DNA of 64,000 nt from Picosynechococcus sp. PCC 7117 (GCF_001693275.1 NZ_CP016477.1:2852001-2916000), one strand, 5' to 3'; counted from the first letter of the stretch, positions 1-9,804 are shown. Numbers and translations are program-made. Notes: generated from the letters alone by a model not told the origin.

Positions 1-2
1 TC

Positions 3-1355
3 ATGGGGATTGTGTTGATCTTGTCTCAGTTGACGGCAATCTTGGGGGAAAATTTACGGCGATCGCCCCAGCAGATTTCCCCTGAACCCGCCACCGGCGT
101 TTCGACGGACACTAGAGATTTACAGCCGGGCAATGTGTTTGTGGCCCTCGTGGGCGAGAAATTTGATGGCCACGATTATGTTGACCAAGCACACCAGGCC
201 GGGGCGATCGCCCTCATTACCAGTCGGCCCCTAGAGACGGATTTACCCCAGTGGATCGTCAACGATACCCTCCGGGCTTACCAAGATTTAGGGGCGTGGT
301 GGCGGCAACAGGTCAACATTCCGGTGATTGGGATTACGGGTTCTGTCGGGAAAACCAGCACCAAGGAACTGATTGCGGGGGTTTTGGGCACCCAGGGCAA
401 AGTGCTCAAAACCGAGGCCAATTTTAACAATGAAATCGGCGTCCCCAAGACCTTGTTAAACTTGACCCCAGACCATGATTTTGCTGTGATTGAAATGGCG
501 ATGCGGGGGCCAGGGGAAATTGCCCGACTCGCAGAAATTGCCCAGCCAACGATCGGCATTATTACCAACGTCGGGACAGCCCACATTGGTCGCCTCGGAT
601 CACGGGAGGCGATCGCCAAGGCCAAATGCGAACTGCTCGAATTTATGCCCAAGGACAGCGTGGCGATGCTCAACGCCGATAATGAGTTACTGATGGCGAC
701 GGCAGCAACGGTTTGGTCTGGGGAAACCCTCAGTTATGGCTTTAACCAGGGGGATTTAACCGGGGAATACATCGCGCCGGATCAAGTCAAAGTGGCCGAT
801 CAAGTATTTCCGGTGCCCCTGGCGGGTCAGCACAATGCCCTCAATTACCTGGCGGCCCTGGGCGTGATGCAAGTGCTGGGTTTTGGTTGGCAGGGTTTAA
901 CGACAGAAATTTTCCTGGCCATGCCCAAGGGGCGATCGCAGCGCCTGGTGCTCCCCAATGACATTGTCTTATTAGATGAAACCTACAATGCGGGGCTAGA
1001 GTCGATGTTGGCGGCCCTTGATCTGCTCAAACAAACCCCCGGCGATCGCCACATTGCCGTGCTTGGGACAATGAAGGAACTAGGGGAATTTTCCGAGGCG
1101 CTCCATATCCAAGTGGGCGAAAAGGCCCAGGCCCTCGGTCTCGATCAGCTCTATGTGCTGGTGGATGACCCCGAAGCCCAGGCGATCGCCGATGGTGCCC
1201 CAGGGGTGCCGAGTCTTTGTTTCCCCGACCATAGGAGTTTAATCGAGCATTTACAGGCAACTATGCAACCCGGCGATCGCCTTTTGTTTAAAGCCTCCAA
1301 TTCCGTGGGTCTCAGTCGCGTGGTGGAAGCGCTCCAACAGGCCTATGCTGCCTAA
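3..1355 (+). CDS. murF: UDP-N-acetylmuramoyl-tripeptide--D-alanyl-D-alanine ligase (MurF)
   Basis: MurF adds D-Ala-D-Ala to the UDP-MurNAc-tripeptide, the last cytoplasmic ligation of peptidoglycan precursor synthesis. The 450-residue protein has the Mur-ligase order: an N-terminal substrate domain with STDTRDLQPGNVFVAL (residues 34-49), the ATP-binding P-loop GITGSVGKTST (110-120), the NNEIGVPKT segment (142-150) typical of MurF, and a C-terminal ligase domain with LDETYNAG. The length is normal for the family. The ATG at base 3 gives a complete N-terminus, but only two bases precede it, so an upstream start or operon partner cannot be excluded. The next gene is convergent. Confidence 0.95.
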   Translation: MGIVLILSQLTAILGENLRRSPQQISPEPATGVSTDTRDLQPGNVFVALVGEKFDGHDYVDQAHQAGAIALITSRPLETDLPQWIVNDTLRAYQDLGAWWRQQVNIPVIGITGSVGKTSTKELIAGVLGTQGKVLKTEANFNNEIGVPKTLLNLTPDHDFAVIEMAMRGPGEIARLAEIAQPTIGIITNVGTAHIGRLGSREAIAKAKCELLEFMPKDSVAMLNADNELLMATAATVWSGETLSYGFNQGDLTGEYIAPDQVKVADQVFPVPLAGQHNALNYLAALGVMQVLGFGWQGLTTEIFLAMPKGRSQRLVLPNDIVLLDETYNAGLESMLAALDLLKQTPGDRHIAVLGTMKELGEFSEALHIQVGEKAQALGLDQLYVLVDDPEAQAIADGAPGVPSLCFPDHRSLIEHLQATMQPGDRLLFKASNSVGLSRVVEALQQAYAA

Positions 1356-1410
1356 TTATCTGGATGTAGGGTAGAGTGGAGGTTTGGCAGACCTCTGCCG
1401 TTCGGGAAAG

Positions 1411-2337
1411 TTAAAAAGCCTCAAATTGCTGTTGCATTGACTGAATCACATCGGCCCCCAACAGCGCCACAAATACCCCAAAGCTCAACAGACTTAACAG
1501 CAAAATTTGCACCCGCAACAACGTAAAACGGCGGAACAGTTCCCGTTGGTAATATTGGCGAATTTGACTAAAGCTGAGGGGCAAGGTGCCGGCTGTTTCC
1601 CCAGAACGAATGATTTGGCGCACCATCGGCGAAAAATAGGGGGCGATCGCCGTCGTTAAGTCTGTGCCCCGGCGCACCTGGGGTTCAATGCGTCGGCAAA
1701 TGGTTTGGAGGTCTGGATCTGGAAATCCCTCGGCTAACCAGGCGATCGCTGCCGTTAGGGGCAAACCACAATCCAGGGGCAACTGGAGATAACCCAGATG
1801 AATGAGCATCTGCAACCGAGTAATGTTTCGCAGCGGTGGCACCCGCCGTAAACCGAGGCGCAGCGGTTCCCAAGTGATCGCCCCATACAGAAAAACCATT
1901 AAGGCGATCGCCGTAACTAATGCCGTCGTCCCGAAGTCTCCCGCCAGGAGTGAGCCCCCCAGCAGCAGATAAATAACCATCACCCAAGACCAGACCATGA
2001 CCAGTCCCCGCAGGAGCATCCCTCGGATTAAGCGCCGCCGTTCTGCCATTTCCACCAAGGTATCTGACACATCCCGGCAAACGGTCACCAAGGCCCCACT
2101 GGTTTCGGCCATCTCCAGGAGGGCGATCGCCCAGGCCGAAAACTGCGATCGCACCGGTAGCCAACTTTCCCGGAGACTATGGCCCCGCTCTAACTGTAAA
2201 ATTACCCCCTGCCAAGGCTCCCGTTGGCGCCGGGGAATTTCCCCCATGGCCAAGGCCACCGCCTGACCCAAGCCCATGCCTGCTTTGAGGGTTGACCCCA
2301 ACTGCCGAAAAAATAACGCCTGTTGCTGTTCTTTCAT
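1411..2337 (-). CDS. Type II secretion system F / PilC-like inner-membrane protein
   Basis: GspF/PilC family platform protein. Family members sit in the inner membrane and couple the assembly ATPase to pilin or pseudopilin polymerisation. The 308-residue sequence carries two T2SSF-type helical repeats (about 8-130 and 170-295), each ending in hydrophobic segments (about 112-155 and 280-300). LKAGMGLGQAVALAMGEIP near the N-terminus and the ETSGAL and ETAGTLPLSF turns match the family pattern. It is shorter than canonical PilC (about 400 residues), lacking the N-terminal extension. No pilin or ATPase gene adjoins it, so the apparatus it serves is unknown. The ATG at 2337 is the clear start. Confidence 0.85.
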   Translation of the reverse strand: MKEQQQALFFRQLGSTLKAGMGLGQAVALAMGEIPRRQREPWQGVILQLERGHSLRESWLPVRSQFSAWAIALLEMAETSGALVTVCRDVSDTLVEMAERRRLIRGMLLRGLVMVWSWVMVIYLLLGGSLLAGDFGTTALVTAIALMVFLYGAITWEPLRLGLRRVPPLRNITRLQMLIHLGYLQLPLDCGLPLTAAIAWLAEGFPDPDLQTICRRIEPQVRRGTDLTTAIAPYFSPMVRQIIRSGETAGTLPLSFSQIRQYYQRELFRRFTLLRVQILLLSLLSFGVFVALLGADVIQSMQQQFEAF

Positions 2338-2505
2338 TGCAAATTATCTCTCTGCTGCACCATCGCAATCTAACCTCCCAGTACCGATAAGTATTTTTTC
2401 TTAGGTTTTCTGGCGATCGCCCTACCCATGCCCGTAGGCTAATGCGATAATTCACCATAGTGACGCCAGCCAAGTTCATAACCCTTTAAGTAAAACAAAA
2501 ATTCC

Positions 2506-3075
2506 ATGATGCAAGCCCGGCACCTTTCCCCCAAGCACATTCTTCTTAGCCTCCTCGTTATTCTCATAACAACGCTATCCCTATGTGTCACCCCCGCCTG
2601 GGCGAGCCTCAACGATGATCGCTACGATGGCAATGTTTTTGTTCTTTACGCAGGCAATGGTTCCCTCGTACCGCCCCGCCTCTCCCTCCAAGAAACTAGG
2701 GAACGGGAACTTCCCGCCATGTTGGTTTTTTATGCCGACGACAGTAGCGACAGTAAGCGTTTTGCCCCCATTGTCTCCGAAATCCAGTCCTACTACGAAA
2801 AAGTGATCAGCATTATCCCCGTGGCGATCGACTCCATTCCCCAGAAAAAACGCTACAGCAAAGACGAAGTCGGTTATTACTACGGCGGAAAAATCCCCCA
2901 AACCGTCATCCTCGATGCCAAGGGCAAAGTCATTTTTAATGAAGTCGGCCAGAGCGATTTTAACGACATCGACAATACCTTCCGGAAGCTCTTTGACCTG
3001 CCCCTACGGGAAGGCGAGAACCTCAAAAAACCGATCCAATCCTTTAACGAATACAACTCCGGTTTCGCCCAATAA
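2506..3075 (+). CDS. Lumenal thioredoxin-fold protein, likely photosystem I accumulation factor
   Basis: This 189-residue exported protein begins with a hydrophobic leader (about 10-33, ending near AWA), followed by a thioredoxin-like fold. FYADDSS (75-81) occupies the active-site strand and helix, and GGKIPQTVILD carries the expected cis-proline. The CxxC redox pair is missing: DSSDSK stands where WCxxC would be, so it cannot act as a dithiol oxidoreductase. It resembles the conserved cyanobacterial family named thylakoid membrane photosystem I accumulation factor. That name is from memory of the family and the role is inferred. Two tandem ATGs (2506, 2509) could serve as start. A strong hairpin terminator follows. 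Confidence 0.7.
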   Translation: MMQARHLSPKHILLSLLVILITTLSLCVTPAWASLNDDRYDGNVFVLYAGNGSLVPPRLSLQETRERELPAMLVFYADDSSDSKRFAPIVSEIQSYYEKVISIIPVAIDSIPQKKRYSKDEVGYYYGGKIPQTVILDAKGKVIFNEVGQSDFNDIDNTFRKLFDLPLREGENLKKPIQSFNEYNSGFAQ

Positions 3076-3104
3076 CCACTACTTTTTCCCATAATCCAGT
3101 TCCT

Positions 3105-3137
3105 AGAGAATGAGCCAAGCGCTGATTCTCTTTTTTT
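3105..3137 (+). terminator. Rho-independent terminator after the thioredoxin-like gene
   Basis: Inverted repeat AGAGAAT (3105-3111) / ATTCTCT (3125-3131) with a 13-base loop, followed immediately by a run of T residues to 3137. It lies 30 bases past the stop codon. Confidence 0.85.
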
Positions 3138-3266
3138 ATGTCCTGGTTTCACCTCCCCAGCCCAGGTAACTTTTCCACAACAGAAGCCCATCAAGACAAA
3201 CGACCTGCGCTAGCCTGAAAACAAATCCTGCTTATATTTACTCAACAACCATTGAGGCAGATTCCA

Positions 3267-4265
3267 ATGAACCCTTTAGTATTTATCATTTTGGCCCTGG
3301 GTGGTTCCGCTGTTTTTGGTTCCGTCAAGATTGTCAACGAAAAAAATCAATATTTAGTTGAAAGCCTCGGTAGCTATAAAAAAACCCTTGAACCGGGCTT
3401 AAATTTCGTCACCCCTTTTATCGACAAAATCGTTTATCGCGAGACCATCCGGGAAAAAGTTTTAGATGTCCCCCCCCAATCTTGCATCACCCGTGACAAC
3501 GTTTCCATTAGCGTGGATGCGGTGGTTTACTGGCGCATTGTCGATATGTACAAAGCCTATTACAAGGTAGAAAATCTCCAATCGGCCATGGTGAACTTGG
3601 TTCTCACCCAAATCCGCTCGGAAATGGGCAAGCTAGAACTTGATGAAACCTTCACCGCCCGCACCGAAATTAACGAGCTCTTGCTGCGGGAATTGGATAT
3701 TTCCACGGATCCTTGGGGCGTAAAAGTCACCCGGGTCGAACTGCGCGACATTGTACCCTCAAAGGCGGTGCTGGACTCCATGGAGCTGCAAATGGCCGCT
3801 GAGCGGAAAAAACGGGCCGCAATCCTCACCTCTGAAGGGGAACGAGAATCGGCGGTCAACTCTGCCCAGGGTCGTGCTGAGTCCCAGGTGTTAGAGGCCG
3901 AATCCCAGAAAAAAGCAGCTATTCTCCAGGCAGAAGCAGAAAAAGAAGCGATTATCATGCGGGCGGAGGCGAAACGCCAGGAAGAAGTGATGCGCGCCCA
4001 GGCCTCTGCCCAAGCGATGCAAATTGTCGCCCAACAGCTCAAAACCAATCCTGCCGCCGGTGAAGCGTTGCAGTTTATCTTGGCCCAGCAATACCTCGAA
4101 ATGGGGCAAACCATTGGTAGTAGCGGCAGCAGTAAGGTGATGTTCCTCGACCCCCGCAATATGATGTCTACCCTAGAGGGGATGAAATCGGTGATTGGTA
4201 ATAATGCGGATATTGCCGCTTTAGACTTGGATTTAGACCAGTTGGATCGCCACCAGGCCGGTTAG
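3267..4265 (+). CDS. SPFH (band 7 / stomatin-like) membrane protein
   Basis: Stomatin/prohibitin-type scaffold protein of 332 residues. One N-terminal membrane segment ([18 protein letters not shown]) is followed by the SPFH domain (about 20-190; RLGSY-like [17 protein letters not shown], then LDVPPQ and [12 protein letters not shown]). A long Ala/Glu-rich coiled coil (about 185-260) comes next, then a C-terminal oligomerisation segment. Such proteins form large ring assemblies at the membrane and often modulate proteases or lipid domains; its partner is unknown here. The ATG at 3267 is preferred over an in-frame TTG at 3252, because GAGG lies 9-13 bases upstream of the ATG and the hydrophobic segment starts there. 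Confidence 0.9.
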   Translation: MNPLVFIILALGGSAVFGSVKIVNEKNQYLVESLGSYKKTLEPGLNFVTPFIDKIVYRETIREKVLDVPPQSCITRDNVSISVDAVVYWRIVDMYKAYYKVENLQSAMVNLVLTQIRSEMGKLELDETFTARTEINELLLRELDISTDPWGVKVTRVELRDIVPSKAVLDSMELQMAAERKKRAAILTSEGERESAVNSAQGRAESQVLEAESQKKAAILQAEAEKEAIIMRAEAKRQEEVMRAQASAQAMQIVAQQLKTNPAAGEALQFILAQQYLEMGQTIGSSGSSKVMFLDPRNMMSTLEGMKSVIGNNADIAALDLDLDQLDRHQAG

Positions 4266-4312
4266 ATGCATTGCGGTTTGAGATAAAAAATAAAAACCTA
4301 AAAATCATGCTG

Positions 4313-4348
4313 AAAATCCCCCTGCATCCACAAGGGGATTTTGTGTTT
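4313..4348. terminator. Bidirectional hairpin terminator between SPFH gene and gap1
   Basis: Nine-base perfect inverted repeat AAAATCCCC (4313-4321) / GGGGATTTT (4334-4342), with T-rich sequence on the plus side and A-rich sequence before it. It sits between two convergent genes and can serve both. Confidence 0.8.
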
Positions 4349-4373
4349 TTAAGAGATCTTAGGTGAGGTTCCC

Positions 4374-5417
4374 CTAGGCGGCGATCGCCATTTCTGTTTC
4401 TTTTTCCTTAGCAGCCATACTTAGGAGCAAATCTAAAACGCGATTGGCATAGCCCCATTCGTTGTCATACCAGGCCACTACCTTAAAAAAGTGCTCATTC
4501 AGCGCCATCCCAGCCCCGGCATCGAAAATGCTGGAATGGGGATCGCTGGTGAAGTCTGTAGAAACCACATCATCCTCGGTGTAGGCCAAAACACCTTTGA
4601 GCTCACCATTGGCCGCCTCACGCATCGCGGCACAAATTTCCCCATAGGAAGTGGGTTTTTCGGTGCGGAAGGTCAGATCAACCACCGAAACATCAGGGGT
4701 CGGCACCCGCATTGCCATCCCGGTTAAACGTCCGGCCAACTCCGGTAAGACCAAGGTCACTGCCTTTGCCGCGCCAGTAGAAGCCGGAATAATATTCTGA
4801 CCTGCGCCGCGACCACTCCGATTGTCTTTTTTATTGGCTCCATCCACGGTGGGCTGGGTCGCTGTCATCGCGTGGATCGTCGTCATCAACCCCTCTGCTA
4901 GGCCAAAGTTATCGTGGATCACCTTGGCAATGGGGGCGAGACAATTGGTCGTACAACTGGCGTTGGACACAATGCGGTCATAGGCCGGGGAATAATCATG
5001 GTGATTTACCCCAACCACAAAGGTGGGAATGCGCTGGGGTTCGCTGGTAGGCGCAGAAACAATTACCCGTTTCGCTCCGGCTTCTAGGTGCTTGGAGACG
5101 CCGACAAAATCCCGGAAACATCCAGTAGATTCAATCACATAGTCAACGTTCAATTCTTCCCAGGGCAACATACTGGGGTCTTTGACCATCGTGCAGCGGA
5201 TAAACTGACCATTCACATAAATACCATCGGCGGTGGCTTCGATGGTGCCCGGAAAACGACCATGGGTAGAGTCATATCTGAGGAGATAGGCAATCTTTTC
5301 CGGGGAAATCAGATCATTGATGCAAACAAAATTGAGATTGGGGTTGTGGAGGGCAGCACGAAAAACGAGGCGGCCAATGCGGCCAAAACCATTGATTGCG
5401 AGATTGAGAGAAGCCAT
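4374..5417 (-). CDS. gap1: NAD-type glyceraldehyde-3-phosphate dehydrogenase (Gap1)
   Basis: Catalyses the reversible oxidation of glyceraldehyde-3-phosphate in glycolysis. The 347-residue sequence has the Rossmann start NGFGRIGR (10-17), an acidic Asp35 after the second strand (CIND) favouring NAD, the active-site SNASCTTNC with Cys155, and ASTGAAKAV for phosphate binding. YDSTHGRF and the overall sequence match cyanobacterial Gap1 (catabolic) rather than the NADP-using photosynthetic Gap2. The C-terminus carries an unusual short tail ending EMAIAA. Gap1 in this clade supports sugar breakdown in the dark; the paralogue gap2 is not in the window. Confidence 0.93.
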   Translation of the reverse strand: MASLNLAINGFGRIGRLVFRAALHNPNLNFVCINDLISPEKIAYLLRYDSTHGRFPGTIEATADGIYVNGQFIRCTMVKDPSMLPWEELNVDYVIESTGCFRDFVGVSKHLEAGAKRVIVSAPTSEPQRIPTFVVGVNHHDYSPAYDRIVSNASCTTNCLAPIAKVIHDNFGLAEGLMTTIHAMTATQPTVDGANKKDNRSGRGAGQNIIPASTGAAKAVTLVLPELAGRLTGMAMRVPTPDVSVVDLTFRTEKPTSYGEICAAMREAANGELKGVLAYTEDDVVSTDFTSDPHSSIFDAGAGMALNEHFFKVVAWYDNEWGYANRVLDLLLSMAAKEKETEMAIAA

Positions 5418-5932
5418 AATATTTGTGCGTCAGTCCAACTGGATAGAACTGGGTAGGTTGGTTACGGCCCCATTCTAGGCAGTGAATTTGGGTCGGCTGA
5501 GACAGCTCAAAGAAGTATAAAGTTACGAAAAATTTTCTTCTTTTACGAAGGGTATGGGCAGATGAACTTTAGTAACGCTAATGGGGGGATTGCCGTGGCG
5601 ATCGCTTTTTTTGCTGCGATATGTTTCGGGGATCGCTCCAGAAAAAAGCAATGCCGCCCTGAGATCCGGTGTTGTCATCGCCAGTTCATGACATCCAGAA
5701 GTTGCGAAACGTAAAGCCTGCCCGAAAATCTCGACAAAGGGGGTGATCGCTTAAAATTCTGTAAAGCTTCTTCGAGAAATCATGCCTGGCCCCTGAACCA
5801 AGGGGTTACACTAGAGGGCAATCTTGCTGGACTACTTACTGAGCTTTGGTGGTGCTAGTCCTCGGTTTTAAAAATTTTTTTATATTAATATTTCCGCCGT
5901 TAAAAAACTATTTTGTCTCCCCCGACGCTAAT
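5418..5932. other. Divergent intergenic region, gap1 / PilB-like gene
   Basis: About 515 bases upstream of both neighbouring genes, so it should carry both promoters. A TATACT-like -10 for gap1 lies on the minus strand at 5514-5519. A small hairpin, CCCCT/AGGGG, lies near 5791-5806. The stretch 5846-5932 is open in the frame of the downstream gene from a TTG, but has no ribosome site and is not counted as coding. No other gene is visible. Confidence 0.5.
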
Positions 5933-7120
5933 ATGCCAGCCCCCTTGCCCATCACCATTGAGCCCTTTACTTGGTCTAATCTCGACTTGCAGCAGACCTT
6001 TCAGCTGATTGATCGCTATTTGCCCCTGAATCTTTGCCGTAATCACGAAATTCTACCCCTCACCCTCCAAGATCGCTGTCTCACCCTGGGCATTGTCGAT
6101 CCCCAACGCTCAAGCGTCGCGGCCATCGTCAATAAACTGCTCAGTCGCGGCGGACTGCAACTCAAAGCCCAAAAGCTTGATCTCAAAACCTACCAGCTAA
6201 TTCTGTCTTCTTACCTGAATTACCATCAAAGCAAGCAAAAATCTCCGCCCCAACCCAAAACGTCCCCAGTCCCTGGCCGAAAAAACGCCACCCCACCAAT
6301 CTCAGAACGGGCGACTTTAGTCATGGAAAATGGACCACCACCCATGCCGTCGTCTGTTTCTAATGATGCGGATCAAGACACTGCCGTGTTTTCTGGGGAG
6401 ACAACGGCTCTACAGATGCCGGTGAATAATGAACTGTCCGAATTTTTTCGACATGTGCCAGCGGTGGTGATTCCCAAGGGGCCAGTACAACTGCAAGCGT
6501 CACCGTCTGCTACGGCGAATGATGCAGGGGAATTGCAAATTTCACCGCAATATCTCAACACTCCCCTCGAAGAACTCAACCACTTATCCGCGTCGCAACT
6601 ATACCAAGAACTGTTGGGCCGCATTTTAACGGAGGGCATTGGCCGCCTCTATTTTGAAAACCACGCCCGGGCAGGCCGCATTTTTCTCAGTGAAAGTGGT
6701 TTGATGAAAGGGTCATTGTCCGGTATTCCCCAGGAAACATTCCACGGCATCCTCGATGAATTTAAGCGCCTCGCTCACCTGCCCCCAGGGCCCATCGACC
6801 GACCGAAAAAAGTGGAAATGGAACAATACTATCAGGGTGAGCGAATTTTACTGCGGCTGCGGGTCATGCCGGGACAGTACGGTGAAGAGGGCACCTTGCA
6901 AGTCTTACGGGGTCAAGCACTGGCGTTTTATCAACAGCAGCAGATGGATGAACTTGGACAAGAGGCCATTGAAGCGGCCCAACGTCTAGAGCGGAAATTG
7001 CGCCATATTTATCTGCGGAGCCAAATTAATCCGGCTCCCCTTAATGCTTTGGATGAACTGTATGGTTTTTGCGATCGCCTCCGAGAACAACTTGATAATC
7101 TGAACAAGCCCCACCAATAA
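5933..7120 (+). CDS. PilB/GspE-like protein lacking the ATPase domain
   Basis: The 395-residue protein opens with an MshEN/T2SSE N-terminal-type domain (about 10-95; pattern Leu-Pro-Leu then LGIVDPQRSS). A proline- and serine-rich linker (about 100-215) follows. The C-terminal domain (about 230-370) resembles the second N-domain of PilB: LLGRILTEGIGRLYFE in place of the xSDIHxE motif, then a region of the type preceding the ATPase core. No Walker A, Asp box, Walker B or tetracysteine is present, so it cannot be a pilus motor. It may bind nucleotide signals such as c-di-GMP (known for some MshEN domains) or dock to the pilus base; both are inferences. The start is MPAP at 5933; an upstream TTG is possible. 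Confidence 0.7.
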   Translation: MPAPLPITIEPFTWSNLDLQQTFQLIDRYLPLNLCRNHEILPLTLQDRCLTLGIVDPQRSSVAAIVNKLLSRGGLQLKAQKLDLKTYQLILSSYLNYHQSKQKSPPQPKTSPVPGRKNATPPISERATLVMENGPPPMPSSVSNDADQDTAVFSGETTALQMPVNNELSEFFRHVPAVVIPKGPVQLQASPSATANDAGELQISPQYLNTPLEELNHLSASQLYQELLGRILTEGIGRLYFENHARAGRIFLSESGLMKGSLSGIPQETFHGILDEFKRLAHLPPGPIDRPKKVEMEQYYQGERILLRLRVMPGQYGEEGTLQVLRGQALAFYQQQQMDELGQEAIEAAQRLERKLRHIYLRSQINPAPLNALDELYGFCDRLREQLDNLNKPHQ

Positions 7121-7126
7121 CGATCT

Positions 7127-7810
7127 TCAATTACGGATTTGTTGACGATACCATTGACGGAGAATCTCTGGATCAATGCCGAGATGATAACCGAGGAGCA
7201 TTTTTTGGTTAATCCAAGTGGTGCGCCACAGACCCAGTCGCTGCCATCTGCGAGCTGAAGTTTGTACAGGTTGGCTTGTCAGGCGAATCTTGCCCCGTTT
7301 TCTCAGCCGTTGCATTAGCTCATAGTCTTCCATAATGGGAATTTCGGCATAACCCCCCAGGGCTTCAAAATCCTGACGCCGCAAAAAAATGGCCTGGTCA
7401 CCGTAGGGCAAAGCCAAAAGTTGCGATCGCCATTGGACTAACTTTTCTAAAGCACGAAATCGCCACCGAGAATCGGCAATTCCTAAAGGAAAGGCTCCAG
7501 CCACCACCTGGGAATCCGCCAAGGTCTCTGTCACAAGGGCAGCAAAGTCCTGGGGTAATTGGGTATCGCCATGGAGAAACAGAAAAATGTCTCCCTGGGC
7601 GATCGCCGCCCCTCGATTCATTTGTTGGCCGCGCCCCCCAGTGGTTTGACAAAGGGTCACCGGAAACTGACGCACTAGATCACAAGTCGGATCCTGACTG
7701 CCCCCATCCACAACAATAATTTCTAAAGGAGTAGGAACTTGGAGCAAGGATTGTAAACAAGGGACAATACCGGCTGCCTCATTTAAAACAGGCATAATCA
7801 CTGAAATCAT
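7127..7810 (-). CDS. Family 2 glycosyltransferase (arsenosugar-cluster type, TIGR04283-like)
   Basis: Small GT-A glycosyltransferase of 227 residues: ISVIMPVLNEAAGI at the N-terminus, IIVVDGGSQD for nucleotide-sugar binding, and FLHGDTQLP in place of the DxD region. The PYGDQAIFLRR acceptor-site segment and the LGYHLGID tail are also present. These match the TIGR04283 group. No membrane anchor is evident. It starts five bases after the stop of the PP2C gene on the same strand, so the two are probably co-transcribed, although no functional link is known. Sugar donor and acceptor cannot be read from the sequence. Confidence 0.85.
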   Translation of the reverse strand: MISVIMPVLNEAAGIVPCLQSLLQVPTPLEIIVVDGGSQDPTCDLVRQFPVTLCQTTGGRGQQMNRGAAIAQGDIFLFLHGDTQLPQDFAALVTETLADSQVVAGAFPLGIADSRWRFRALEKLVQWRSQLLALPYGDQAIFLRRQDFEALGGYAEIPIMEDYELMQRLRKRGKIRLTSQPVQTSARRWQRLGLWRTTWINQKMLLGYHLGIDPEILRQWYRQQIRN

Positions 7811-7815
7811 GATTT

Positions 7816-9804
7816 CTAAAAACTTGAGGCCCCAATATTAGGACGCACCCGTAACCGCACAAGCACCGCCGTAATGTTGTCATGACCATTGCGTTCATTA
7901 GCCAGGGCAATTAAGCGATGCACCCCTTCATCTAAATTGGCCCGGGCACTCAGGAGGGGGAGGAGCATTTCTTCCCAGGTCGTTTCAATTAAGTCATTGT
8001 CCGATAAGCCATCGGAACAGAGCAAAAACAGACTATCTTCGTTCACCTGGAAAAAATTAATATCCGGCTCCACAAAACTATTTTCCCGGGGGCCAATGGC
8101 CTGGGTCAGTTGGTAGGCATCGGGCCTCCCATAGGCAATCTCTGGGGTGACGCCCCGATGTAATTCCCGCTGACCCACCTCATGGTCAACGGTGAGTTGT
8201 TCGAGATTTCCTTTGCGGCTCACACGATAGATGCGACTGTCTCCCACATGGGCGATCGCCACCTGATTGTCTTGAACCAACATCAAAACTAAGGTCGTGC
8301 CCATGCGCCCGCTCCCAGAACGGGAATTTTTCAAGTTGATATTGTAAACCGCCTCATTGGTCTCCCAAATGGCCTGGCGGATCACGGCCTCATCCGGTAA
8401 CTTGTCCTGCCAATGCTCCTGGAAAAAAGCCTGAATCGTTTCCACAGAAAGGGCACTGGCCACTTCCCCCGCCGCATGGCCGCCCATACCATCACAGACC
8501 ACATAGAAGCCGCGCCCTTGAATTTGTCTCCCCAGGAGATTTTCCTGCTTTTCGATGCGGGTACGCATACCAAAATAGTCCTCGTTGTGATCCCGCTCTT
8601 GACCAATATCCGTGCAGCCTGCATCGTCTAAACTCACCAAATTCATCGGTAAGACTACCGTTGAGGCTTCCTCTTCCTCTGGGAAAGCCAAGGGTTCAAA
8701 GTCCCCCGAAGCAATGCTCCCTCCAGAATGTTCAATCTGGGGTGAGTCCTCGGCTTCTGATTCAGGATTAGCCGTTGCTGTTTCTCCGTCCGGGGTTTCT
8801 GCGAGATCTTCTGGGCCTAAATCAGCCGACAACAAAACATCATCCAGGGTGGTTAAATCCTCTGGCTGTAATTCGATGGCTTCTAACTCTCCCTCCACTT
8901 CCCCATAAAAATCATCGGTATCTTCTGGGGCGAGGGCACGGAGGGCTTTTTTTAGGCGGGAGACCGTATCCAAACCACCAATTTGGGCCGTTTCAGTCAG
9001 CTCATAGAGGGGTTGCCACGCTGGTTGGGTAGATAGGTGAAACAAATCTTGCCATAGTTGAGGCAGTCGCTGCAGTGCCGGGAGATGGTCTGGATCATCC
9101 TGGAGGAGTTGTCGCACCACGAGGCTTTGGTCTTCGTCGAGGTATAAATTTGTTGGTTCAAGGATAGTTTGGCAACATTGGAGGGGCACCAATTCTCGCC
9201 ATAGCTGCACCATCTGAAAACACCATTGCAGCAGTTGTTCGTAGAGGGGGGTTTGTACTTGGCAGTAGGTTTTTAAGGGCGTGATGGGCTGTGGGCGTTG
9301 CTCAAACAGCAGCACTTGATATTCTGGCTGACGCCAAGCTTCCAGGAGTTTTGGCACCGCAGAAAAATCATCTTGCAGGCTGAGATACTGACGGGCGATC
9401 GCCGGAATTTCTTTATCTTGCCAGAGGTCGGGATCAGCGAGCTGGGCGGGATCGGTTATTTCTAACTCTTGGAGGGCAGTTTCTAAAATTGTTGGGGTTT
9501 CTGGGGTTGTATCGATCACCGCGAGCCAAGGAAATGTTTCGGCCCGTACCGTTGGGCGATCGCCCAGGCGATAACGACCAGCTTCATCAAGGGTTTCTCG
9601 TGCTTGGCAAGATGCCGCTTCACCGTCCAGGATCAAGGCTGTGAGAGGCCGACTGACCCACCCTTGGCAAGATTCACATTGCTCTTGCTGTAACCGTACG
9701 GGCGTTTCACAGTGGGGACAGGGCCTCGTCAGAGAGCTTCCACAATACTGACAGAAACGATTTTCTGGCGGGTTTTCTTGGGTACATTGGGGACAAACAA
9801 CCAT
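7816..9804 (-). CDS. Double zinc-ribbon PP2C-type serine/threonine phosphatase
   Basis: A 662-residue signalling phosphatase. The N-terminus carries four CxxC knuckles (CPQC, CQYC, CPHC, CESC) forming two zinc ribbons. About 340 residues of acidic, poorly conserved sequence follow. From about residue 400 comes a complete PPM/PP2C domain: DIGQERDHNEDYFG, VCDGMGGHAAGEVAS, GTTLVL, AHVGDSRIYR, LCSDGLSDN and HDNITAVLV, which supply the aspartates for two metal ions. It should remove phosphate from Ser/Thr, counteracting Hanks-type kinases such as the one at 38.2 kb. The start is the ATG at 9804; a GTG six bases earlier is an alternative with better-spaced AAGG. Confidence 0.92.
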   Translation of the reverse strand: MVVCPQCTQENPPENRFCQYCGSSLTRPCPHCETPVRLQQEQCESCQGWVSRPLTALILDGEAASCQARETLDEAGRYRLGDRPTVRAETFPWLAVIDTTPETPTILETALQELEITDPAQLADPDLWQDKEIPAIARQYLSLQDDFSAVPKLLEAWRQPEYQVLLFEQRPQPITPLKTYCQVQTPLYEQLLQWCFQMVQLWRELVPLQCCQTILEPTNLYLDEDQSLVVRQLLQDDPDHLPALQRLPQLWQDLFHLSTQPAWQPLYELTETAQIGGLDTVSRLKKALRALAPEDTDDFYGEVEGELEAIELQPEDLTTLDDVLLSADLGPEDLAETPDGETATANPESEAEDSPQIEHSGGSIASGDFEPLAFPEEEEASTVVLPMNLVSLDDAGCTDIGQERDHNEDYFGMRTRIEKQENLLGRQIQGRGFYVVCDGMGGHAAGEVASALSVETIQAFFQEHWQDKLPDEAVIRQAIWETNEAVYNINLKNSRSGSGRMGTTLVLMLVQDNQVAIAHVGDSRIYRVSRKGNLEQLTVDHEVGQRELHRGVTPEIAYGRPDAYQLTQAIGPRENSFVEPDINFFQVNEDSLFLLCSDGLSDNDLIETTWEEMLLPLLSARANLDEGVHRLIALANERNGHDNITAVLVRLRVRPNIGASSF

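Noticed and set aside
3560-4159. 199-codon frame antisense to the SPFH gene
   Set aside because: Ser/Ala/Ile-rich translation of the Ala/Glu coiled-coil region; no start signal.
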